A stretch of DNA of 56,213 nt from Nanobdellota archaeon (GTDB lineage: Archaea > Nanobdellota > Nanobdellia > Pacearchaeales > GW2011-AR1), in contig JADFRY010000006.1 of the NCBI GenBank assembly GCA_022561055.1, positions 1 to 56,213 of the forward strand. Reading direction: 5' to 3'. Position numbers and translations under genes: made by a program. The notes beneath the pieces are model-generated. The model did not search any database and was not told the DNA's origin. It saw nothing but the letters and a program-made list of their open reading frames with translations. Below are positions 18,774 to 27,691 of this stretch, piece after piece (the stretch's first letter is position 1; each line of letters opens with the position of its first letter).

Positions 18774-19193
18774 ATGGAAAAAGAGGAAAACAAAAAATAT
18801 CTCGCAATAATTAACTTATCAACAATTATTTTATTTATTATATTTTTTATAATTCCAATTGTTTTCTTTTTTTTATTAGACAAAAAAACAGAAGCAGGAT
18901 TCGGTTTTGTGCAAATTATATTCTCAATTATAATTGCTTTTTTCGTAACATTTTTTTTAATTTGGGTGAAATCATTCATAGTCAACAGGCCTTATTTAGG
19001 AACAATACTCAGTTTGATAGCCTTAGGTTTGTTTGAGTATGGTTTATTCATAAAATACAGGGGTCCCTATACAGTAACTTTCGCAATAATAATTGCATTA
19101 ATTGTTTTAATTTACACAGGATTTTATTTCTTTAAATACAGAAAAAGTAGTAAAGAAATAAAAGTAGAGAGTTTTGACGATAGTCTTACTTAA
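18774..19193 (+). CDS. Hypothetical multi-pass membrane protein
   Basis: Four hydrophobic segments; no family recognised. Confidence 0.7.
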   Translation: MEKEENKKYLAIINLSTIILFIIFFIIPIVFFFLLDKKTEAGFGFVQIIFSIIIAFFVTFFLIWVKSFIVNRPYLGTILSLIALGLFEYGLFIKYRGPYTVTFAIIIALIVLIYTGFYFFKYRKSSKEIKVESFDDSLT

Positions 19194-19196
19194 ATT

Positions 19197-19532
19197 TTAG
19201 TCATTCGGGCCAGGAATGTAATCCTCTTCTTGCCCTTTATAAGACGACCCGTTAAGTATTGCTTTAAATGCTTCCTGAGCTATTGCATGTCTAACTTTTC
19301 TTGAATCTTGAATACATTCTTCAACTGGAATTCTCCCTTGTCTAAATTCTAATCCTTCTGGTAATGTTTGCCTAAAACCATATACGCGCTCCTTCCCTTT
19401 CTCGTCTCCTTCTTTAAGCCATATTGCTACTCGTATATCTCCATTAGCTATAGAGTAAACATATTCATTATAACCGCTTCTTCCACGGCGCTTCCCTCGA
19501 AATTGAACATTAGCTTTTTCTTCTGCGACCAT
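19197..19532 (-). CDS. Hypothetical protein downstream of 23S rRNA
   Basis: Protein-like ORF MVAEEKANVQFRGKRRGRSGYNEYVYSIANGDIRVAIWLKEG…. Confidence 0.6.
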   Translation of the reverse strand: MVAEEKANVQFRGKRRGRSGYNEYVYSIANGDIRVAIWLKEGDEKGKERVYGFRQTLPEGLEFRQGRIPVEECIQDSRKVRHAIAQEAFKAILNGSSYKGQEEDYIPGPND

Positions 19533-20568
19533 ATAACTACTCAAAAGAGTCAGTTTATAAATTTGTCTATAACCAAGTTAATAAAGAACAACTCAACAAG
19601 TAGGCAGACACTAGCAAAATAAGTTTAGCTTATGACTTAAGTGTGGCTTTTAGTAGTTGCATGCTTAAAACCTCGTTGCCTCGGTTCTTACACACCAACT
19701 CTATCAACGCCTTCTTCTAAAGCGGCCTATGTTATCTCGTCTTGCGGATGGCTTCGTGCTTAGATGCTTTCAGCACTTATCCATACGGTGCGTAGCTGCG
19801 CAGCCTGCTCATAACAACTGCTGACCAGAGGCACCCAAGTCAAGTTCCTCTCGTACTATTGACTCGTTCCACTCAGACAACAACGCGCCTAGTAGATATC
19901 ATACAAACTGTCTCACGACGTTCTTAACCCAGCTAACGATTCCTTTTAATGCGTGAACTCCGACACCCTTGGTAGCTTGTGCACTACCAGGATAGGAAGA
20001 GCCGACAGCGATGTACCAAACCGCGCCGTCAATATGGACTATCGGGCGCGACAAGCCAATTATCCTTGGGGTACCTTTTCTGTCACACACGGGCCCTATT
20101 AAAAAGCCACGTGGGGTCGCTAAGCCCGGCTTTCACCTCTGCATCTCTTGCTTTTCGAAATACAGTCAGACAAGCTTTTGCCCTCGCACTCTACTCCGGA
20201 TTTCCAACCTGGATGAGCTTGTCTTTGGGCCCTACAGATATCTTTTCTGCAGGGTGCCGCCCCAGCCAAACTGCCCGCCTGCTGATGTCCCTGCCGAAGC
20301 AAGTAAGCAATGTCAAAAAGGGTGGGTAGTATTACAAGGTCGCTCCGTCAACTCCGGAGAGTTGACATCTACGCTCCTACCTATACTATGCACTCTTCTC
20401 AACATCACAACAACAAGTTGCAGTAAAGGTCCACAAGGTCTCTGCTTCCCACTAGGCGACGATGGCATTTTCACCATCAAGTGAGTTCAGAAGGTTCTGG
20501 TTAGGGACAGCGACCACCTCGTTAAACCATTCATGCAAGTCGTTATTCAAACGACAAGGTATTACGCT

Positions 20569-21189
20569 CATTTTTGTTACAACCGTCTAAGTTGCAAAGA
20601 ATCTTCTTCTATAAATTGTGAAATATTAGTCATGTCAACTAATACACAATCTATTCCTTTTCTCTGTCTTTCTTCCTCATCAAGACCTGTTAAAGACTCA
20701 TATGCTTTATTTGGGTCTATTTTGTCACCACTATAAACCGGAATACGAATTAAGCTGTTCGGTCCTAGTGAATTATTCAATAATTCCACTGTTCCATCTG
20801 CTTTTTTTATTCCGATAGTGTATATTTTTTCTTCATCCATGAAGATTTGGACAAGCAAGGGTATTTAATTCTTTTGACGGTGCCCACACATTTCTGCATG
20901 AGTCTGCATGTCGCCATACAGTTCGGACTATATCTTAACAATTTAATTGTTTCGAGCGTGTAGTCTCTGAGGATTCTAGAAATTAGAATTTTCTAGTCTT
21001 TCCTGCTGATTGTCCGCAATTTTAGATTTTCACTGCCGATTCCTCGGCGAGTACCAAAATATACTCGGATGTTCCAGCATATAGCTCGATTTTCTTCATT
21101 TTCATTAATGGTTTATTCGACATACTATTTATTACTATGAAGCCTGAAGCGTTTTTCTTTTTTAAGAAAACCGTAAGGCAACGTATTTC
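20569..21189 (-). other. Group I intron in 23S rRNA, aligned to E. coli L1931
   Basis: 5' exon CTCTTAAGGU | GAAATACG…AAAAATG | AGCGTAATACC 3' exon. P1: UAAGGU pairs GCCUUA with U.G at splice site; P10: CGUU pairs AGCG; core GACAATCAGCAGG…CTCAGAGACTACACGC…AAGATATAGTCC (Q/R/S) with P7 GACTA/TAGTC and P6 CTAGAAA/TTTCTAG. Confidence 0.93.
20577..20840 (-). CDS. Intron-encoded ORF of unknown function (~87 aa)
   Basis: MDEEKIYTIGIKKADGTVELLNNSLGPNSLIRIPVYSGDKIDPNKAYESLTGLDEEERQRKGIDCVLVDMTNISQFIEEDSLQLRRL*; stop lies 8 nt before intron 3' end; no LAGLIDADG, HNH or GIY-YIG motif seen. Confidence 0.65.
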   Translation of the reverse strand: MDEEKIYTIGIKKADGTVELLNNSLGPNSLIRIPVYSGDKIDPNKAYESLTGLDEEERQRKGIDCVLVDMTNISQFIEEDSLQLRRL

Positions 21190-23402
21190 ACCTTAAGAGC
21201 CTCATAGTTAGGCCCGCCGTTTCATGGGTCTTAGCTCCCTTGAAAAGGAGTTTGAAACACCACGACTGGGCAGGTCTCACTGAGTATACCAGTCCTTTCG
21301 GATTTGCACTCAGCTACGTTTTTGATAAACAGTCGGGCAGTCCTTGTCACTGCGATCTACAAACGCACTCAAAAAAGCACGTTCATAGACACCCCTTCTA
21401 CCTAAGATACAGGGCTAATTTGCCGAATTCCCTTAACCAGTTTAGCCTTTCACGTCTTAGCCTTCTCAGCCAGAGCATCAGTGCCGATTCTCGGTACGGC
21501 TACTAAACTTAACATGATACACGATATTTCACGGACCCCAGGACTCAACAGTTTTCGTCAAACAATTCAAACACTTCTCTTCATTACAATCCACATCTTT
21601 CTTGCTTGAATATCCTTCCAGATACCTGCCTATCCCGAAGTAAATCGTGCACTAAAAGCTTAGCAGTTCAGGAATATTAACCTGATTTCCATTCGCTATA
21701 CTCAGTTAAGGTATAACTTAGGTACCGACTAACCCTTAGTTAAACGATATTGCCAAGGAAACCTTGCTCTTTCGACGCTATCCATTCTCAGGATAATCTG
21801 ATCTTACTAACACCAAGATTCTCATTCCTTCCCGCTCCATCCTCTCTTCAGAGAAAACTTCTGCGCAGAAAAGACGCCTGCTTACCAGAACTTTCAAAAA
21901 TGAAAGCCTCCAGAGTATCGGTAGTATGCTTAGCCCCGTCCATTTTCCCCGCCAAGAACCTCGATAAGTGAGCTGTTACGCTTTCTTTAAATGATGGCTG
22001 CTTCTGAGCCTACATCCTTACTGTCTCAGGTTCTCGACAAAGTTCGTTACACTTAGCATACATTTTGGGACCTTAACTCTGGTCTCCGTTGTTCCGGTCT
22101 CGGAACAGCACCTTACGCACCGCCCCCCATTCCTGTCTTACGTAATTAACAAGTTCAGAGTTGGAATAAGTTCCGTAGCCTTTCGACTCTGCAAACTTTA
22201 TCCGTACTTTACCTCGCTAATAAACTAGACAAGACTATACTGCGGCATATTTCAACAGGAACCAGCCATCGCCAGGTTAGATAGGCTTTTCACCCCTATT
22301 CACAGGTCATTCGAGTGCATGTACACAACACCGGTTCGGCCCTCCATTTCCCTTTCGGAAAACTTCAGCCTGCCCACGAATAGATCACCTGGCTTCGGGT
22401 CTTATCCAATTGACTAACGCATTTTCATACTTGCTTTCGCTACGGCTTCAAACTTAACCTTGCCACTTAGATAAACTCCTTGGCCCATTTTTCCAAACGT
22501 ACGTTACAACTCCTTAGAGCAGTAACCATCATGTCGCTAATAGATTTCAAGTCTTTTCACCCTCGATTAAGAGTACTTTTCAGCTTTCCCTCGCGGTACT
22601 AAGTTCGCTATCGGACTTGGACTAATATTTAGGGTTAGCTGTCAATCCAGCTGTTTTCAGACATCCAATCTAGGAAGCCCTACTCTTTTGAAGAACAGCG
22701 TATCAACTTTGCTTACGGGACTATCGCCCTCTATGGTGTCTCTTTCCAGAAAACTTCAGCTCGTTGACTTAGCCATTAACCTTCACCACATCTCTAACTT
22801 CTTTTCAAAAGCAGATTCGGTTTGCCCTGTTCCCTTTTCGCTCGCTGCTACTAAGGGAATCATTAGTATTTTCTTTTCCTACCGGTACTAAGATGTTTCA
22901 ATTCCCGGCGTGCATTTACCTCCAAGAAGGCATTCTCCGAGGAGAACGTTATCGCATTCAGAAATCTTAGGTTCAAAGGTCGCATGCACCTCGCCTAAGC
23001 TTATCGCAGCTTGCCACGTCTTTCATCACAATCCAAGCCAAGCCATCCATCTATTAGCTTAAAATAAGATCAAAACCAACAACTCCTTCTCATATTGTGA
23101 GTGGAGACGAACTCCTTAGGAGTTGAAGGCATCCAAGAATTCTTACGAATTCTTATGTAAACTAAACTCTTCGCCAATGTCTGCCTACTTGCGTCATTGA
23201 ATATAATCTCGACGTGATATGTCATGCCGTATCGTGGCACACCACTATCTACGACGATAAAGCTCGTCGGCAGCTTCCACATATTGTGAATATGATCTAC
23301 GATTTTATTGAATTCCTCCGACAAAGTTATTAAAGTAAGAAACGCAGGAGTTTTTAAAGGTTGTGACGAGTTTTAGGAAGCTATAAAAGTAGATTTTAAA
23401 TA

Positions 23403-23702
23403 TTATGCTACTAATTGCTCTCTCAAGTAATCTACAAAATTGGGAACTCTTTCATTTGTTATAATTATTGTGCCAGAAGATTCTAATTTTATTTTTCTTC
23501 TTTCCAATGCCGCTCTTTCTAATTCATCACGTTGTGCTTTTGTAGAACATGCACTTAACATAGTTGCCATAACAGGATTTTCATGAACATCAACATTTCT
23601 ATCTGAAATTCTGTATGTTATAACTCTTTGTTCTTTTAAATCAAATTCAATAATAAAACCAGGTAGGGCCATATAAACGTTGTAAGGTCTTTTTGTTTTC
23701 AT
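23403..23702 (-). CDS. Hypothetical protein encoded in the 16S-23S spacer, 3' of tRNA-Ala
   Basis: MKTKRPYNVYMALPGFIIEFDLKEQRVITYRISDRNVDVHENPVMATMLSACSTKAQRDELERAALERRKIKLESSGTIIITNERVPNFVDYLREQLVA*; starts 23 nt after tRNA 3' end. Confidence 0.65.
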   Translation of the reverse strand: MKTKRPYNVYMALPGFIIEFDLKEQRVITYRISDRNVDVHENPVMATMLSACSTKAQRDELERAALERRKIKLESSGTIIITNERVPNFVDYLREQLVA

Positions 23703-23725
23703 TTTAAATTTTTGCGAAATGAAAA

Positions 23726-23796
23726 TGGACCCACCGCGAATCGAACGCGGGTCTCCTCGGTGCAAACGAGGTATTCTACCACTGGACTATGGGCCC
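23726..23796 (-). tRNA. tRNA-Ala (UGC) in the rRNA spacer
   Basis: RC GGGCCCATAGTCCAGTGGTAGAATACCTCGTTTGCACCGAGGAGACCCGCGTTCGATTCGCGGTGGGTCCA; anticodon TGC; CCA not encoded. Confidence 0.96.
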
Positions 23797-23883
23797 GATA
23801 TAGACCCTTCGTCTTTTTTGTTTTTAAATATTACTTAAGATGCTAACGGTATGTAAAACAATCATTGCTGTATTTAATTTTTT

Positions 23884-25338
23884 AGGAGGTGATCCATCCG
23901 CAGGTTCCCCTACGGATACCTTGTGACGACTTAACCTACCTTGTCTAACAAAGGTTCGTCTCTGACGGGCCTCGCCAAAGCTAAACTCGGTTGGTTTGAC
24001 GGGCGGTGAGTGCAAGGAGCATTGACTTATTCACCGTCTGCTGATAACACACGATTACTACGAATTCCAGCGTCACGAGGGTGAGTTGCAACCCTCGATC
24101 TGAACTAGGCTGCAGTTTATGAGATTGGCTTCACCTCTCGGTGTCGCAACCCACTGAATGCAGCATTGCCGCGCGCGTGTAGCCCAGGGCATTCGGGACG
24201 TACTCACCTAACGTAGCCCGCACCCTCCTCCTTGTTACCAAGGCAGTCTGTATATTGTACACATAGCAAATATACATACGGGTCTCGCCTGTTACCTGAT
24301 TTAACAGGTCATCTCACGACACAGGCTGACGTCGGCCATGCATCTCCTCTCAGCGTGTCAGGTAAGCCCTTCAGACTGACCTTCATCCTGCTGTCGGTCC
24401 TGGTGAGGTTCACGGTGTGGAATCTAATTGAACCGCACGCGTCACTCGTTGTAGTACTCCCCCGCCTATTCCTTTAAGTTTCGGCCTTGCGACTATACTT
24501 CCCAGGTAGCACACTCTTCCCCTTCGGTGCAGCACCGAAACCTCTCGAAGAGGCCCCGATGTTTAGTGTGCAGTGTTTACTGCTAGGACTACACGGGTAT
24601 CTAATCCGCTTTGCGCCCCTAGCCTTCATCCCTTACTGTCAGATCCGTTCTCGTAAGGTGCCTTCGCTATTGTTAGTCCAGAAAGGATCAACACATTTAA
24701 CCGCTACCCTAACCGTACTCCTTACGTCTACCGGTCTCTAGCTATGCAGTATCTCTCGCACTTCTACGCTTAAGACGTAGGATTTCACAAGAGACTTACA
24801 TAACAAGCTACGGATGTTTTAGACCCAATAAATGTGATTGCGACTTGGACTGCTGGTATTACCGCGGCGGCTGGCACCAGTCTTGCCCAGTCCTTATTCG
24901 TGAGACTTTTTACATCTCACAAAAGCTTTTCCAATACGGAAAAGCACTTTGGCTTGCTTTGTCACGCTTTCGCGCATTGCAAAAGTTTCCCGACTGCTGC
25001 ACCCCGTAGGGCTGGGAATAGTGTCTCAGATTCCCTCTCAGGGTTTCTCCGCTAAGAGCCCTTACTGATCATAGGCTTGGTGGGCTATTACTCCGCCAAC
25101 AACCTAATCAGCCGCAGCCCCATCCTAAGGCGTTACCTTTCAACGATAATTCATTCCAGAATTTATCATCTATCTAGTATTAGCCTCAGTTTCCCGAGGG
25201 TATCCTAAACCTTAGGGCAGGTTAGCTACGTGTTACTGAGCAGTTCGCCTTCGCCTGGAATCCGAAAATTCCCGGAAAAAGACTTGCATGTCTAAGTGCA
25301 AACCAAATAGCCGCAATCTCCAGCAGGATCAACTGGAT
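23884..25338 (-). rRNA. 16S rRNA
   Basis: 5' …CCAGTTGATCCTGCTGG and 3' …GGATCACCTCCT on minus strand; ~1455 nt, no large insertion. Confidence 0.98.
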
Positions 25339-25655
25339 TTTTCATCTTTTGATAGGATAGTAAAATTATCATACCAATTCCAACCTTTATCCTTTAAGAC
25401 TTAACCAACATCATGAACCAGTCAATACTGATATCTGTTGTGACATAATTCTTTTTTTAGGTTGGTGGGTGGCATAAACTAACCAATCAAAATACACTCA
25501 AAACTCCTTTAGAATATTAATTTAGAGATATACAACTAATGAGTTTTACATACCTCATACCTTAATAAATAGCTCTCGGTTTTTAGAATTGCCGACGATA
25601 AACATTAAGGCACTCATTTGAGTTAACATCTTAACATTAGACTTGAGGAGAAGGA

Positions 25656-25666
25656 GTTTATAAAGG
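25656..25666 (-). promoter_or_regulatory. Candidate rRNA operon TATA box
   Basis: Minus strand AAAACCTTTATAAACTCC upstream of the 16S leader. Confidence 0.5.
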
Positions 25667-25798
25667 TTTTTATTGAACTGTATTGTTAATTCTACGGGAC
25701 TTAGAGGCTGAAGCCTGTTAAAACCTATAGATTGTGTCATCTTCAGATTTAAGCTATATTTAAGATATATTTATAAACCCACAAAATAGAAGTCTTTT

Positions 25799-26077
25799 AT
25801 GGTTGAACTAATAAGAATGCCTGCTATTGAAGAGAGAAGAATTACTAAGTCTGGATCATCTTTAATTATGACTTTGCCGAAGGCTTGGGTAGATGAAAAT
25901 GAATTAACAGAAGGCGAGACTATACTAGTAAGAGCTAATGGGCATCTTGAAATTAGAAAAAAAACAGAGGAGAATATTAAAAAAATGAATGAAGAAGTTT
26001 TAGCAGTAAGAAACCAACTTAATCATAATCAGATGAGTTCCGTAGCAACGGAAAGAGAGAAATCAGCTGATTCTTGA
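25799..26077 (+). CDS. AbrB/SpoVT-type DNA-binding protein
   Basis: EERRITKSGSSLIMTLPKAWVDENELTEGETILVRANGHLEI; TATA-like atatttataaac ~30 nt upstream. Confidence 0.85.
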   Translation: MVELIRMPAIEERRITKSGSSLIMTLPKAWVDENELTEGETILVRANGHLEIRKKTEENIKKMNEEVLAVRNQLNHNQMSSVATEREKSADS

Positions 26078-26254
26078 AACTCGTGGTAAATGAATGGGAC
26101 GCTGTTCAAATATCTGATTTCCTTGGGAGAGGGAGGACGATGCTTGTCTGATTGGCTTTAAGAATTATGAAAGAAATTTAATAGCCATGTTATATTTAAT
26201 ATCATTTAGTATATATATATGTATGTATGTATAATTGTTTGCTTATAAATCTTC

Positions 26255-26404
26255 TCATTTAGTTTTTTCCCTTTTGCGTGGTTTATTCCAATATGGTGAC
26301 TTACATTTAGGACATACCAACGGTAAATCTTTATTTCTTGGTATCCATTCGTGTTCACAACGTTTACACTTGTAACCTTCAACAGTTATCTTTATTTTAC
26401 ACAT
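26255..26404 (-). CDS. Small zinc-ribbon protein (49 aa)
   Basis: MCKIKITVEGYKCKRCEHEWIPRNKDLPLVCPKCKSPYWNKPRKREKTK*; CxxC…CPxC. Confidence 0.75.
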   Translation of the reverse strand: MCKIKITVEGYKCKRCEHEWIPRNKDLPLVCPKCKSPYWNKPRKREKTK

Positions 26405-26556
26405 AATAAATATACTACTAACTAGTATATAAATATATGGTATATTATTAACTACCGAAATGTTTATAAAGACTATATACCTAACTAATAATATACTAAC
26501 TAAGTATATATTAGTAGCTCTACAAGAGAGCCACTCTACAAATCACCCGACTAAAG

Positions 26557-27477
26557 ATGAAATGCGAAAATAGAAAGCAAAAAGAATATAAAAAAGTTAT
26601 CTGTCCTAATTGTAGTTCTACAAGCATAATCAAGAGAGGAAAGAGAAAAACAGATAATAGAGGTTTAATACAAAGATATGGCTGTAAAGATTGTAGTAAG
26701 AGATTTGTAAAAGATGAGGGATTTTGGAAGATGAAAAATAACCCTCATAAAGTAACCTTATGTTTGGATTTGTTTTATAGGGGTATTTCTACAAGAAAAG
26801 TGCAAGAACATCTACAAGCTTTTTATCCTCAAAACAGCTCTAATGTTTCTATCTATAAATGGATTGTTAAATATTCAAAGATGATACACGGTTTCACTAA
26901 TAATCTAAAAATAAACTGTGGTGAGGAAGTCCAGTTTGACGAAATGGAATATGGCAAAAAAGGAAAGAAAAATCATGGGTGGTTTATTGACGCAATAGAT
27001 ACCAAAACAAGATTTATGGTTTCGTCTGATTTTGCAAAGTCAAGAGGAAAGAAGGAAATAAAGAAAGTCATAGCAAAAGCAAAAGAGAAAACGGGAAAGC
27101 AGATAAAAGTTTATACAACTGACGGTTTCACAGCATATTACGGGGTTATAAAATCCGTTGTAGGTTATTATGAATTAAAAAAGGGAAATATAAAACATAA
27201 TAAAGTAACCCAACTCAAGGGGGAAGGATTTAATCACAAAGTTGAAAGGTTGCACAGCAACATAAGAGCAAGAACAAAAACTTTTCGTGGCTTCGGTTCT
27301 GTTGAAGGAGCAAATGCTATTATGAAAGGATTTGAGGTTTATTATAATTTCATAAGAAAACATCAGGCGATAAACTGCTGTCCTTATGAATTAGCTTTGC
27401 CTAATTTGAAGTTAGAAAATCCTAATAAGTGGTTGGAGTTGATTCGATTAGCAGTTGTGAAACCTAATTGTATCTAA
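26557..27477 (+). mobile_element. IS6/IS240-like DDE transposase with N-terminal zinc ribbon
   Basis: CPNCSSTSIIKRGKR…YGCKDCSKRF zinc ribbon; DDE-type …VQFDEMEYGKKGKKNHGWFIDAID…YTTDGFTAYY…NHKVERLHSNIRARTKTFRGF. Terminal repeats not found. Confidence 0.82.
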
Positions 27478-27691
27478 ATCTTGACAGATTATCATAAGTA
27501 AAGCTGTATCTATGCTAGGTAATCCCAACTCCGCTTTCATTTCCAAAGCTTGGTCACGCAATTCTTCCAAGTCTTTTTTTTCTTTTTCTTCCATGACTTT
27601 CTTAGATAAAGAGAAGATTTAAACTTTTCGCTTAAGCCCAATTAAGGTAACAATGTGCTAAGGTGCTAAGTCCCGTAGAATTAACAATACA

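Larger units (their letters stand above)
19640..23065 (-). rRNA. 23S rRNA (interrupted by a group I intron at 20569..21189; ends approximate)
   Basis: 5' GATGGATGGCTTGGCTTGG near 23050; conserved domain IV/V and sarcin-ricin-region sequences (agtacgagaggaac reads on minus at ~19850). Confidence 0.97.
19598..23190 (-). repeat. 23S pre-rRNA processing stem (outer inverted repeat arms 19598..19610 and 23178..23190)
   Basis: aagtaggcagaca / tgtctgcctactt perfect 13-nt inverted complement flanking 23S, extended by gtttagctt / aaactaaac pairing. Confidence 0.85.

Noticed and set aside
23070-23324. 84-aa minus ORF and 19368..19622 plus ORF sharing SRQTLAK
   Set aside because: The shared peptide comes from the complementary rRNA processing-stem arms; both ORFs are spurious.
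20011-25055. Numerous plus-strand ORFs over the 16S/23S genes in the ORF track
   Set aside because: Antisense to conserved rRNA; no independent coding evidence.
25340-25640. Search for a 16S leader/trailer processing stem matching 23797..23883
   Set aside because: Only short fragments (ggtatg/catacc, ttaag/cttaa) were found by eye; not strong enough to annotate.
26090-26160. Possible C/D-like sRNA downstream of the AbrB gene (repeated ctgatt, cgatgc)
   Set aside because: Box C is degenerate and box spacing is irregular; could be decayed coding or IS-edge sequence.
26203-26232. (ta)n/(tgta)n simple repeat
   Set aside because: Low-complexity AT microsatellite, no evidence of function.
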